A stretch of 64,000 nt of DNA from JAXMAF01 sp046350555 (GTDB lineage Bacteria; Planctomycetota; Phycisphaerae; Phycisphaerales; SM1A02): assembly GCA_046350555.1 (NCBI GenBank), contig JAXMAF010000023.1:18074-82073 (forward strand), given 5' to 3'. Shown piece by piece: positions 15,209 to 24,158 of the stretch. Numbering within the stretch: the stretch's first letter is position 1; every line of letters begins with the position of its first letter. The notes under the pieces are model-generated. The model was not told where the DNA came from. It saw nothing but the letters and a program-made list of their open reading frames with translations, and ran no database searches. The position numbers and the translations under genes were made by a program.

Positions 15209-17995
15209 ATGCGACGGATTCCGAGCCGATCACTGCTCGCAGCCCGTGGCGAAAGTCATGCTGCCTGCAACCGAGCCCACTCCCGCATGGCTGCGTCGCC
15301 GTCGCTTGCGGTAGATTCCTTGGAATACAGCGGCGCGACGGCTCCTTGCCCTGCGGAAGCGGACTCGGTTTCGGCGACGCAGCACTTTCTCCACGGGCTG
15401 CTCGCCGCATGTTCCATCGGGGCGGCGACGCTCCCGGTGGCCGCGCAGGCGCCGACGCCGCCGTGCGCCCTGAAGCAGATCGCTCCGCCGACTCCCTTCT
15501 CGATCGGCTCCCAGGTCGGCGACCAGCTCGGCGCAAGCGCCGCGCTCCGTGGCGGCCTGCTCGTCGCCGGCGCGCCGATGGGAAACTACAACACGATCGA
15601 TGGCGGCATGGTCGTGCTCTATCAGGCCTACCCGGCGGGCGGATGGCAGACGGTCACGGCCCTCACCGCGCCGGACACGCTCACCGGCGACGCCTTCGGG
15701 GCCGCGGTCGCCGTGATCGACTCCGAACACATCGCCGTGGGCGCGCCGGGGCACGACGAACCCGCGATCGATGCCGGCAGCGTCGAGCTCTTCACGAAGG
15801 GTCCGTTCATCTGGATCCACAGCGGATCCATTCCGGCGTCGACAGCGCGCGCGGGCGGACGGTTCGGAAGCGTCCTCGCCTTCGACGGGAATCTCCTGGC
15901 GGTCGCCAGCCTGCCGGCGTCGCCGGATGGATCGCCGTGCGGCGCGACATCGGTCGAGCTCTGGCGCAACGACGGCGCTACCTGGACCTTCGAGGCGGCG
16001 CTCGCGCCGGCCGATCGATCGGCCGAGGCGTGCCTCGGCGGCGGCTTCGGCGGCGCGCTCGCGATCCGCGGCGATCGCGTCTTCGTGGGCGCTGCGCACG
16101 ACGGCGAGGCCGGCGTCGACGCGGGCGCCGTCTACGTCTTCGAGCGCCTCGCCGGAACGTGGACGCAGACCGCGAAGATCCTCGGACCGTCGAACGGCGG
16201 CCCCGCCGAATTCGGCGCCGCGCTGGCGATCCGCGACGGGCTCCTCGCCATCGGGGCGCCGGGCGACCTCGGCGACGCGCCGCCTCCCTCCGCGCCACCC
16301 GGCTCGCCGTTGGATCCACCCGCAGGTCCGGGCATCGGCCGCGTGCGCCTCTTCGTCGCGGACGACCTTCCGTGGTCGCTGACAGGATGGCCCATCGGAT
16401 CGATCGCGGCGCCCGCGTCGTGCGTGAACTTCGGGCGCTCGCTCGGCATCGGCGACGGATGGCGCGTCGTGGTGGCGGCACCGCAGTCGCCGGCGGGACT
16501 GGCGACGTGGATGTGCCATCTGCTCGAGTTCAACTGGATCGCGCTCGAGGGCGTGATCCCAGTGGGGTACGGAAACCCGACGCCGACCTTCGGCCATTGC
16601 GTCGTGGTCGATGGCGCCGCGTTCGCCGTCGGTGCGCCCGAGGCGACCCCGAGTCAGCTCGGCCAGACCGGCGCGATCTTCATCGGGTCGATCAATCCCG
16701 CGCACGACTGCGACGAGGACGGCATCGAAGACGCCTGCCAGATCGCCCTGGGGCTTTCCACCGATCTCAACGGCAACGGCGTCCCCGACTCCTGCGACGA
16801 CTGCAACCACAACGGCGTCGCGGACCAGACCGACTTGTTCCTGGGCACGAGTTCGGACTGCAACGGCAACCACCAGCCCGACGAGTGCGAGATCGCGGTG
16901 TCGCCCTCCACCGAGGACTGCAACGGCAACGGCATCCTCGACTCGTGCGAGATCGATTCCGGCGCCGTGACCGACTGCAACGGAAACCACGTTCCGGACG
17001 CGTGCGATCTCGTCGACTATCCGGCGCTCGATTGCGACGGCAACGGCGTGCTCGACGCGTGCGACATCGCGCTGGGATTCCAGACCGACTGCGACGCCTC
17101 GGGCGTGCCCGACGCGTGCGAGCTGGCCGCCAATCCGTCGCTCGACTGCGACGGCGACGGCATGTTCGACGCATGCGCCATCGGCGCCGGCCTGGTGGCC
17201 GACTGCGACCGAAACGGCGTTCCCGACGCGTGCGAGATCGCGTCAGGTGCGGTGCTCGACTGCGATGGCGATGGCGTGCCCGATCGATGCGCGCAGACGT
17301 ACTTCCTCGACGACGGCAAGGGCGAGGGCTCCTTCGGCGTCTACGGCGCGGCCGACTGGCTCTGGCTGAACGGATACGTCGCCCGCAACAACGACGAGAC
17401 GATCGCGGCGCTGGCCGTCGCCTGGATTCCCTCGCAGCAGCCCGATTCGCTTCCGCCACCGGGCGCGCCGGCGAAGCTTGCCCTCTACACCGACCCCAAC
17501 GACGACGGCGATCCGCGCGACGCGGTCCTCGTCGCGGTCGTCGAGACGACGTTCCAGGTCACGCCGCCCAACCGGTTCACGATCCTGCCGATCACGCCCA
17601 CCGTGGTCGGCGACGCGGGCGAGGTCTTCTACGTCGCCGCGTTCGTCGCCAACGCGCCCGCGGCGAGCTATCCGGCCGCCGCCGACTTCGGGGTGCACGA
17701 TCCGCTCAAGCCGTGGTACCGGATCTGGTCGCCGGGACTCGCCGACCTCTCGTCGCTCTCGGGTGCGGAGCCCCTCGGCTATGCCCAATGGATCTTCATG
17801 GTCCGCGGGATCACGCTCGAAGGCGTCACGCACGCGGCCGACCTGGACTGCGACGGCGTGATCGGCCCGGCGGATCTTGGCGCGATGCTCGCGGCCTGGG
17901 GGCCGTGTCCCTCGTCCGACCCGTGCCCCGCCGACGTGACGCAGGACGGTGTCGTGGACGGCGCCGATCTCGCGTGGCTGCTCTCGACGTGGTGA
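15209..17995 (+). CDS. Large secreted FG-GAP protein with Asp-rich repeats and a dockerin-like C-terminus
   Basis: About 928 residues from the ATG at 15209, which follows GGAGGT. The hydrophobic signal-like stretch HGLLAACSIGAATLPVAAQA lies some 80 residues in, so the true start may be later or the 5' end may be altered. Residues 120-500 hold FG-GAP/integrin-alpha-like repeats (VGDQLGASAALRGGLLVAGA, LTGDAFGAAVAVID, AAIGAPGDL-type). Then come about twelve short calcium-binding-like repeats of the type DCNGNGVPDSCD. The end has two dockerin-like loops, LDCDGVIGPADLGAMLAAWG and VTQDGVVDGADLAWLLSTW. Such tails are common in Phycisphaerae secreted proteins; the partner is unknown. It is probably exported and surface-bound. 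Confidence 0.85.
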   Translation: MRRIPSRSLLAARGESHAACNRAHSRMAASPSLAVDSLEYSGATAPCPAEADSVSATQHFLHGLLAACSIGAATLPVAAQAPTPPCALKQIAPPTPFSIGSQVGDQLGASAALRGGLLVAGAPMGNYNTIDGGMVVLYQAYPAGGWQTVTALTAPDTLTGDAFGAAVAVIDSEHIAVGAPGHDEPAIDAGSVELFTKGPFIWIHSGSIPASTARAGGRFGSVLAFDGNLLAVASLPASPDGSPCGATSVELWRNDGATWTFEAALAPADRSAEACLGGGFGGALAIRGDRVFVGAAHDGEAGVDAGAVYVFERLAGTWTQTAKILGPSNGGPAEFGAALAIRDGLLAIGAPGDLGDAPPPSAPPGSPLDPPAGPGIGRVRLFVADDLPWSLTGWPIGSIAAPASCVNFGRSLGIGDGWRVVVAAPQSPAGLATWMCHLLEFNWIALEGVIPVGYGNPTPTFGHCVVVDGAAFAVGAPEATPSQLGQTGAIFIGSINPAHDCDEDGIEDACQIALGLSTDLNGNGVPDSCDDCNHNGVADQTDLFLGTSSDCNGNHQPDECEIAVSPSTEDCNGNGILDSCEIDSGAVTDCNGNHVPDACDLVDYPALDCDGNGVLDACDIALGFQTDCDASGVPDACELAANPSLDCDGDGMFDACAIGAGLVADCDRNGVPDACEIASGAVLDCDGDGVPDRCAQTYFLDDGKGEGSFGVYGAADWLWLNGYVARNNDETIAALAVAWIPSQQPDSLPPPGAPAKLALYTDPNDDGDPRDAVLVAVVETTFQVTPPNRFTILPITPTVVGDAGEVFYVAAFVANAPAASYPAAADFGVHDPLKPWYRIWSPGLADLSSLSGAEPLGYAQWIFMVRGITLEGVTHAADLDCDGVIGPADLGAMLAAWGPCPSSDPCPADVTQDGVVDGADLAWLLSTW

Positions 17996-18109
17996 GGCGC
18001 AGGCGGAGCGCGATCCGTCGTCGTGTTCCGTACACGCGCGGCGCCGCGCCCGTGGCCGTTGGCTCGGCGCCCATGCGAGCGCGCGGCGAAGGCGGCGCGG
18101 AGCGCTCGC

Positions 18110-18218
18110 TCATGCGCGTCCCAGTTGACTCTCGCGCCCCACCCCCGCCCATCTCCGCCACGAAACGCCGTTCTTGGCAGGGGATTCAGGGCATGGAGGT
18201 CGACTGGAGTCCGTATCA
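18110..18218 (+). mobile_element. MITE-like repeat, copy 2, ending on the rpiB stop codon
   Basis: From TCA 18110-18112 to TCA 18216-18218. The right TCA is, on the minus strand, the TGA stop of rpiB. Same ends as copy 1 (TGCGCGTCCCAG and GGAGTCCGTA). Confidence 0.88.
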
Positions 18219-18695
18219 GGACGCGCTCGGCCCATTCGTCACCTTCGCCGGATCGACCCCCTTCTCGATCGCCGCGATCTTGGTGACGCGTCGTCCGTGA
18301 CGACCGCCTTCGAAGGGCGTCGTCGTCCAGACGTCGACGATCCGCTTCGCGAGCGTCTGCCCGATCAGGTCGCCGGAGAGGCAGAGCACGTTGGCGTCGT
18401 TGTGCGAGCGGGAGAGCTCCGCGGTGAGCTCGTCCTGCACCAGCGCAGCCCGCACGCCGTCGACCTTGTTCGCGGCGATCGACATGCCGATGCCCGAGCC
18501 GCAGACCAGGATGCCGCGATCGAACTGGCCGCTCGAGACCGCGCGGCCGACGAGAAACGCGCTGTCGGGGTAGTCGCAGCTCGAGCCGGAGCATTCGCCG
18601 AGCACGACGACCTCGTGGCCCTTGGCTTCGAGGTACGGCACGAGGCCGCGGGCTGTTTCGACGCCGCGATGATCGGTTCCGAGGGCGATGCGCAT
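18216..18695 (-). CDS. rpiB: Ribose-5-phosphate isomerase B
   Basis: A 159-residue RpiB/LacA-family isomerase of the pentose phosphate pathway. It starts with MRIALGTDHRGVETARGLVP (the DHxG active-site region), has CDYPDSAFLVGRAV, the catalytic-cysteine region GILVCGSGIGMSIAANKVDG and SHNDANVLCLSGDLIG. These are the standard landmarks. The TGA stop coincides exactly with the end of MITE copy 2, so the last codons may have been untouched while the 3' flank was replaced. The phosphatase gene upstream on the same strand ends 104 bp before the start. Confidence 0.95.
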   Translation of the reverse strand: MRIALGTDHRGVETARGLVPYLEAKGHEVVVLGECSGSSCDYPDSAFLVGRAVSSGQFDRGILVCGSGIGMSIAANKVDGVRAALVQDELTAELSRSHNDANVLCLSGDLIGQTLAKRIVDVWTTTPFEGGRHGRRVTKIAAIEKGVDPAKVTNGPSAS

Positions 18696-18799
18696 GGCGG
18701 ATGGCGCGAGAGCGGGATCGTGGATGGAAGTCGTTGTCGGCGCCGGCCCCTCGGCCGGTCGCCACCCAGGCGACGCGTCGCGGCGGCGCGTCGGGGTGC

Positions 18800-19291
18800 T
18801 CAGCGTGAACCCTTCGTCGAACCCGCCGGCGAGCTCATCGCGGCGGCGATGCGTCCCGGCAGCATCTTCCTGAACCGCCTTGAGAGGGCATGGTACGCGC
18901 CGTGGCCGAGGCCGATGGGATCCTCGACGTCGCCGGTTGGATCGAGTCGCTGGATCTTCTCCTCCTGCTCCGCGTCGGCCGTCACGAGCCGCCGGGCGGC
19001 GAGCACGTGCGCTTCGGTCATCCCCAGGACGAGCGACGCCTTGCGGATCATCTCGGCGGTCAAGCGCTTGGCGTGGCCGTCGTGCTCGATGCCCATCGCC
19101 TTGAGCGTCTGCTGCGCCTCGACGGAGATCGGGGAACCGTCCCAGGCGGCGATCCCGGCGGACGCGAAGAAGATCGACCGTGCGTCGGGCAGGGCGTCCA
19201 GCTCGCCGCGCTTCGCCAGGTCGCGCGCGATCGCCTCGGCCATCGGCGATCGGCACGTGTTGCCGGTGCAGATGAAGAGAACCGTGCGCAT
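18800..19291 (-). CDS. Low-molecular-weight protein-tyrosine phosphatase
   Basis: A 163-residue protein starting MRTVLFICTGNTCRSPMAEA. The loop CTGNTCRS is the Cx5R phosphate-binding catalytic motif of LMW-PTPs, and the later segment IQRLDPTGDVEDPIGLGHGA supplies the acid-base DP pair. VLGMTEAHVLAA is also typical. Relatives dephosphorylate protein tyrosine or arginine, often in control of polysaccharide synthesis or stress responses. No cognate kinase is adjacent. The start is fixed by the motif, which must lie within the first 15 residues. The final residues (SSPAGSTKGSR) are an unconserved tail. Confidence 0.93.
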   Translation of the reverse strand: MRTVLFICTGNTCRSPMAEAIARDLAKRGELDALPDARSIFFASAGIAAWDGSPISVEAQQTLKAMGIEHDGHAKRLTAEMIRKASLVLGMTEAHVLAARRLVTADAEQEEKIQRLDPTGDVEDPIGLGHGAYHALSRRFRKMLPGRIAAAMSSPAGSTKGSR

Positions 19292-19480
19292 CGGGGCATG
19301 GTAGCGACCCGCCCAGTCGGCGCGCGGCCGACCCGCGCGGGGACGTCGGCGATTCGTGCCGTGCACCCACCTCGTCGACGGCGGCGTCGATTCGCGCCGC
19401 GATTCCCCCTTCGCGCCGGCTCCGCGGCGAGTAAAGTGCGTCGAGTTCTCGCGACCCGCGACCATTTCCGGGAGACATCG

Positions 19481-20056
19481 GTGGAGTTTGTCAGCTACGA
19501 CGAGGCCATGGACGTGATGCGGCGCATGGGCGTCGTCGAGGCGGAACGAACCGACACGCTCCTTCGACTGGAGCTCGCCGACAGCGATGCGGTCGTCCAC
19601 CTCCACGTGGTGCCGTCCGCGGACGAGGCCGGCGCGATGCGGGCCGGCGCGACGGTGCTCACGGTCTCGAAGGCGAAGCTGCCGAGCGTCATCGAGCACC
19701 TCATCCACAAGCTTGGACTCAAGCAGCTGCTGCTGGTGCCCATCGGCAAGTGGCGGCGGGTCTTCGACGCGGTCGCCTTCTCGCTCGCGGGCAACGCCCA
19801 CTGGCAGGAGGTCGACGCGACCGCGAGCGTCGAGCTCAACTCGCGCGATCCCCTGCTCTGCGAGCCGCCCGACTTCCACACGCTGCGAGACCTGATCGCG
19901 GCGATCCTCGCCGACGCCGAGCAGCCCGACCAGGGCCTCATGATCAGCTCGACCACGGCGCCGCTGATGGTCGAGGTACATCCGGACGGCACCGCCCGCG
20001 TCAGCGTCGGCAACCGGGTCCTCGCCGACGAGATCGTCCGCACGTTCGCGTCGTAG
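19481..20056 (+). CDS. Conserved hypothetical protein
   Basis: A 191-residue protein from a GTG start at 19481 (VEFVSYDEAMDVMRRM), preceded by GGGAGA. It is soluble and of mixed alpha/beta character: TVLTVSKAKLPSVIEHLIHK, LKQLLLVPIGKWRRVFDAVA, AHWQEVDATASVELN and TTAPLMVEVHPDGTARVSVG. I do not recognise the family. There is no signal peptide or membrane segment. The next gene starts 18 bp downstream after its own GGAGG, so the two probably form an operon. The GTG start is preferred because the frame upstream is non-coding. Confidence 0.78.
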   Translation: MEFVSYDEAMDVMRRMGVVEAERTDTLLRLELADSDAVVHLHVVPSADEAGAMRAGATVLTVSKAKLPSVIEHLIHKLGLKQLLLVPIGKWRRVFDAVAFSLAGNAHWQEVDATASVELNSRDPLLCEPPDFHTLRDLIAAILADAEQPDQGLMISSTTAPLMVEVHPDGTARVSVGNRVLADEIVRTFAS

Positions 20057-20074
20057 GCCGCAGGAGGCCGCCGC

Positions 20075-20788
20075 ATGCCACGTCCGTCCGCCGCCCGAAT
20101 CGACGCCGTCATGGAGCGGGCCAGCGCGGCCCTGGTCGGCACCGACTACTTCGAGGCGGAGCGGCTCGCCTGCGATGCGCTGGCCGCGGCCCGCGCCCTC
20201 GGCGCATTCGAGCGCATGGCCCGCATCTGCCTTCCGCTCCAGGAGGCTCGGCGCCAGCGCATGGACGCCGCGTTCGAGGCGGCCGCGGAGAACGCTCCCA
20301 GGCGCGGTCGCCGCGCCGCCAGCCGCGCGAAGGACGCGGTGGGGCGTCGCGCGGCGAGGATCGTCGGCCTCCCCGTCGACGAACAGACGCGCCTCGAGCC
20401 GGGCTGCTGGCTCGTCGAGCCGCCGCTCGTCGGCGCCGACGCGCGGCGCCTGCGCGTCGCCGCGTTCCAGGCTTCGACACCGGCGCTGGTCGTCTGCCGT
20501 GAACCGATGACGCGTGGTGGAACGTGGCCGATCGTCGCCGTCGGATCGCTCGTCGTCCGCACCTACGTCGTCCCGCCGAACGATCCGCCGCGGCCCGACC
20601 TGGACTGGTTCGCGCGGGCGCTCGAGGCGATCGGCGACGCCGCCATCGCGCAGGTGGCCGGCGAGATCGATCCGGTGCGACGCGTCGACGGCCTGCTGGC
20701 CCGGCTCGACGCTTCGCCCGAGCACGAGAAGCTTCATCAGGCGCTGGCCGACGCGTGCGTCGTGGCCGCCCGCATGCATGGCGGGTAG
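20075..20788 (+). CDS. Conserved hypothetical protein
   Basis: A 237-residue soluble protein starting MPRPSAARIDAVMERAS, with AGGAGG 8 bases upstream. The N-terminal 80 residues are helical and TPR-like (ASAALVGTDYFEAERLACDA). The C-terminal part has strands (RVAAFQASTPALVVCREPM, WPIVAVGSLVVRTYVVPP) and a final helix pair. Function not recognised. The last codons GGGTAG are the first unit of a 9-bp tandem repeat that continues past the gene, so the stop codon itself lies in an unstable tract; unit variants with TCA instead of TAG would extend the protein. Confidence 0.78.
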   Translation: MPRPSAARIDAVMERASAALVGTDYFEAERLACDALAAARALGAFERMARICLPLQEARRQRMDAAFEAAAENAPRRGRRAASRAKDAVGRRAARIVGLPVDEQTRLEPGCWLVEPPLVGADARRLRVAAFQASTPALVVCREPMTRGGTWPIVAVGSLVVRTYVVPPNDPPRPDLDWFARALEAIGDAAIAQVAGEIDPVRRVDGLLARLDASPEHEKLHQALADACVVAARMHGG

Positions 20789-20842
20789 GGCGGGTAGGGC
20801 GGGTAGGGCGGGTCAGGCGGGTCAGGCGGGTCAGGCGGGTTC
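20780..20842. repeat. 9-bp tandem repeat spanning a stop codon
   Basis: Seven units of GGCGGGTAG or GGCGGGTCA run from the last codons of the upstream gene into the gap before aspS. The first three or so end in TAG and the later ones in TCA. Confidence 0.88.
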
Positions 20843-20964
20843 CGCCGCCTCGTCGCCCCGGGCATCGCGCCGCGACCGGTGGCGCGCGGACGAACGTGCC
20901 GCGAAGCCACCGACCATCGATCACCGATCGACGCGACCCGGCGACGCTACGATCGCCCCCTTCC

Positions 20965-22758
20965 ATGCTCACACGCACGAACTATTGTGGATCACTGCGC
21001 GCCTCGCACGTCGGACAGACGGTCGTCGTCTGCGGCTGGGTGAACACGTATCGCGACCAGGGCCGCGGACTCGTCTTCTGCGACCTTCGCGACCGCGAAG
21101 GGCTCGTGCAGGTCGTCTTCGATCTCGAGGACGTCGCGCCCGACGTCGTGACCGCGGCCCGCGGACTTCGCCGCGAGGACGTCATCGCCGTGCAGGGCGT
21201 CGTGCGCCGGCGCGCGGGCGAGGCCAACGCGCGGCTCGCCACGGGCGAGGTGGAGATCGTGGGTCGCACCCTCGAGGTGCTGAGCAAGACCGAGCCGCCG
21301 CCGATCCTTCCCGACGAGCACGACGCCGAGAAGATCGCCGAGGAGACGCGGCTGCGCTATCGCTACATCGACCTGCGCCGACCGCGGATGCAGCACATCC
21401 TGCGAACGCGGTCGCGCGTCACCAAGTTCGCGCGCGACTACTTCGCGGGCCAGGGCTTCCTGGAGATCGAGACGCCGCTGCTGATCAAGTCCACGCCCGA
21501 GGGCGCCCGCGACTTCATCGTGCCCAGCCGTCTCCATCCGGGCTCGTGGTACGCGCTGCCGCAGAGCCCGCAGCTCTTCAAGCAGATCCTGATGGTCGCC
21601 GGCTTCGACCGCTACCTCCAGATCTGCAAGTGCCTGCGCGACGAGGATCCGCGCGCCGACCGGCAGGCGGAGTTCACGCAGATCGACCTCGAGATGAGCT
21701 TCGTGCAGCGCGAGCAGGTCATCGAGACCATGAGCGGCTTCGCCCGCGGGCTCTGGAAGGAGATCCTCGGCATCGAGATCCCGGCGATTCCCACGATGAC
21801 CTATCGCGAGGCGATGGATCGCTTCGGCATCGATCGCCCCGACACGCGGTTCGGCCTCGAGATCGTCGACGTCTCCGAGATCGCCAGGACGATGGACTTC
21901 CGCGTCTTCGCGGATGCGCTCGCCCGGAAGACGGGCGTCGTCAAGGCCATCCGCGTCCCGGGCGGCGCCGAGACGCTCACCCGCAAGACGACCGACGCGT
22001 GGGCCGAGTGGGTGAAGACGTTCAAGGCGGGCGGACTTCCGACGGTGAAGCTCGGCGCCAACGGCTTCGAGACCGGCATCGCGAAGTTCCTCGCCGGCGA
22101 CGCCGGCGCCCGCGCGGGCGAGGCGCTGAAGACGAAGCTCGGGCTCGTCCCCGGCGACGCGGTGCTCTTCGCCGCCGACACGCATTCGATCGCCACCAAG
22201 ACGCTCGGCGAGGTTCGGCTGCGCGCCGCGCGCGAGCTCAAGCTGATCCCGGAGGGACGGTGGAACTTCCTCTGGGTGATCGACTTCCCGATGTTCGAGT
22301 ACGACGAGGAGCATGCCCGCTGGGTTGCGATGCACCACCCCTTCACGTCGCCCAACCCGGACCAGTTCCCGCTGCTGGAGAGCGATCCGGGCGCGTGCCT
22401 CAGCGCTGGCTACGACCTCGTGGTCAACGGCTCGGAGATCGGCGGCGGATCGATCCGCATCCACTCCACCGCGGTGCAGGAGCGGGTCTTCGGGCTCATC
22501 GGCCTCACCGCCGAGGACGCCGAGCGCAAGTTCGGATTCCTCCTGCGGGCGCTGCGTCACGGCGCGCCGCCGCACGGCGGCATCGCCTTCGGCCTCGACC
22601 GGCTCGTCATGCATCTCGTCGGCACCGACAACATCCGCGACGTGATCGCCTTCCCCAAGACGCAGAACGGCGCCGACCTGATGATCGAGGCGCCGAGCGC
22701 CGTGGAAGCGGAGCAGCTCGACGAGCTCCGCGTGAGGTCGGTGGCGCCGACGGGCTGA
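20965..22758 (+). CDS. aspS: Aspartyl-tRNA synthetase
   Basis: A 597-residue class II synthetase of the bacterial type, charging tRNA-Asp (or tRNA-Asp and tRNA-Asn if non-discriminating; not decidable here). Visible parts are the OB anticodon-binding domain (VVVCGWVNTYRDQGRGLVFC), the motif 2 region YLQICKCLRDEDPRADRQAE followed by FTQIDLEMSF, the long bacterial GAD insertion (about residues 290-420), and motif 3 in GIAFGLDRLVMHLVG. Length is normal for the family. The start at MLTRTNYCG is canonical. The TGA stop is shared with the left direct repeat of a MITE. No tRNA or linked gene adjoins. Confidence 0.97.
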   Translation: MLTRTNYCGSLRASHVGQTVVVCGWVNTYRDQGRGLVFCDLRDREGLVQVVFDLEDVAPDVVTAARGLRREDVIAVQGVVRRRAGEANARLATGEVEIVGRTLEVLSKTEPPPILPDEHDAEKIAEETRLRYRYIDLRRPRMQHILRTRSRVTKFARDYFAGQGFLEIETPLLIKSTPEGARDFIVPSRLHPGSWYALPQSPQLFKQILMVAGFDRYLQICKCLRDEDPRADRQAEFTQIDLEMSFVQREQVIETMSGFARGLWKEILGIEIPAIPTMTYREAMDRFGIDRPDTRFGLEIVDVSEIARTMDFRVFADALARKTGVVKAIRVPGGAETLTRKTTDAWAEWVKTFKAGGLPTVKLGANGFETGIAKFLAGDAGARAGEALKTKLGLVPGDAVLFAADTHSIATKTLGEVRLRAARELKLIPEGRWNFLWVIDFPMFEYDEEHARWVAMHHPFTSPNPDQFPLLESDPGACLSAGYDLVVNGSEIGGGSIRIHSTAVQERVFGLIGLTAEDAERKFGFLLRALRHGAPPHGGIAFGLDRLVMHLVGTDNIRDVIAFPKTQNGADLMIEAPSAVEAEQLDELRVRSVAPTG

Positions 22759-22865
22759 TGCGCGTCCCAGTTGGTTCCCGCGCCCCACCCAACGCAGTTC
22801 GGCCGCAAGACGCCGTTGTGGGCCAACGGGGTCGAACGCATGGAGGTCGACTGGAATCCGTATGA
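22756..22865 (+). mobile_element. MITE-like repeat, copy 3, beginning on the aspS stop codon
   Basis: From TGA 22756-22758 (the aspS stop) to TGA 22863-22865. Ends TGCGCGTCCCAGTTGG and GACTGGAATCCGTA match the other copies. Confidence 0.9.
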
Positions 22866-22972
22866 AACGCGTCCCAGTTGATTCCCGCGCCCCACCCAAC
22901 CCCATTCGGCCGTGCGGCGCCGCTGCGGGCCAGAGGGGTCGAACGCGTGGAGGTCGACTGGAATCCGCATGA
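22863..22972 (+). mobile_element. MITE-like repeat, copy 4, directly abutting copy 3
   Basis: Shares the TGA at 22863-22865 with copy 3 and ends at TGA 22970-22972. The two head-to-tail copies are clearly diverged from each other (for example ACGCCGTTGTGGGCC against GCGCCGCTGCGGGCC), so this is not a recent tandem duplication. With about 90 unassigned bases they fill the gap between aspS and the TrxB-like gene. Confidence 0.9.
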
Positions 22973-23063
22973 AGAGGCGCGCAGCCGGCGCCGCGGGTGG
23001 GAAATCACGGTGCAGCCGTGTCGGGCGTGATCGGGCTTCGTCGCGCCGACCACGGATCCGCGG

Positions 23064-24059
23064 TCAATGCACGCCGCTCGCCGCGAGCCATCGCTCGGCG
23101 TCCAGCGCCGCCTGGCATCCCATGCCCGCAGCGGTCACCGCCTGGCGGTAGTGCGCGTCGGCCACGTCGCCGCCGGCGAAGACGCCTTCGATGTTGGTCT
23201 GGCTGCCGCGCGTGCGGAGCACGACGTAGCCCTTCTCGTCGAGCTCGACGCCCGATCCTTCGAGGAACCGGGTGGCGGGCGAGTGGCCGATGGCGATGAA
23301 GAGCCCGCGCACCTCGAGCGTCGACTCGGTGCCGTCGACGGTGTCGCGCAGTCTCACCGCCGAGATGCGCTCGTCGCCGATCACGTCGACGACCTGCTTG
23401 TTCCAGAGCACCTTCGCGTTGGGCGCATTGAGGATTCGATCCTGCATCGTCCGGCTGGCGCGGAACGAGTCGCGCCGGTGGATCACGTAGACCGTCGAGG
23501 CGAACTTGGTCAGGTAGCTCGCCTCCTCCATCGCGGTGTCGCCGCCACCGACGACCGCCAGCGGCTGCTTGCGGTAGATGGGCAGTGCGCCGTCGCAGAC
23601 CGCGCACGCGCTCACGCCGCCGCCGGTGCGCGCCAGGCGCAGCTCGTTGGGCAGGCCGATCCAGTTCGCCGTCGCGCCCGTGGCGATGATCGCCGCGCGA
23701 GTCGAGACGACGTCGCCTTCGCTCGTCTCCAGCCCGAACGGCCGCGACGCGAAGTCGCACTTGACGACATCGACCTCGCGCACGCGCGTGCCGAAGCGCT
23801 CGGCCTGCTTCTGGAAGAGCGACATCATCTCCGGACCGGTCACGCCCTCGGGGAACCCGGGGTAGTTCTCGACCTCGGTGGTGAGCATCAACTGGCCGCC
23901 GGGCAGCACCGGCGCCGGATCCTGGCGCGGCGTTCCGGTGAGCACGAGCGGCTCGAGGTTGGCTCGCGCGGCATAGATGGCGGCGGTGCAGCCGGCGGGC
24001 CCCCGGGCCCCGATGAAGCGGCGGGCGGGGGTGGCGGGCCGGGGTGGTCGCGCGTTCAA
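23064..24059 (-). CDS. trxB: Thioredoxin reductase-like flavoprotein with an altered FAD-binding loop
   Basis: A 331-residue protein from a TTG start. The TrxB landmarks are the redox-active pair in VSACAVCDGALPIY, the NADPH loop AVVGGGDTAMEEASYL, HRRDSFRAS, and the second FAD site IEGVFAGGDVADAHYRQAV. It should pass electrons from NADPH to thioredoxin. The N-terminus is odd: relatives have a strand followed by IGSGPAG, but here it reads RRFIGARGPAGCTAA, one residue too many in the GxGxxG loop, and the preceding strand is replaced by a Pro/Arg-rich stretch. This may be a sequence error or a real change affecting FAD binding. No ATG start is available. Confidence 0.88.
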   Translation of the reverse strand: MNARPPRPATPARRFIGARGPAGCTAAIYAARANLEPLVLTGTPRQDPAPVLPGGQLMLTTEVENYPGFPEGVTGPEMMSLFQKQAERFGTRVREVDVVKCDFASRPFGLETSEGDVVSTRAAIIATGATANWIGLPNELRLARTGGGVSACAVCDGALPIYRKQPLAVVGGGDTAMEEASYLTKFASTVYVIHRRDSFRASRTMQDRILNAPNAKVLWNKQVVDVIGDERISAVRLRDTVDGTESTLEVRGLFIAIGHSPATRFLEGSGVELDEKGYVVLRTRGSQTNIEGVFAGGDVADAHYRQAVTAAGMGCQAALDAERWLAASGVH

Positions 24060-24158
24060 GGCTGCGGCTGCGTGGCGGTCGGTCGGACGGCTTCGGTGCG
24101 CGCCGGCCCGCGCGTCATCGCTTCCGGGCGCGACGCCGGCGACGAGCGGCGACAGACG

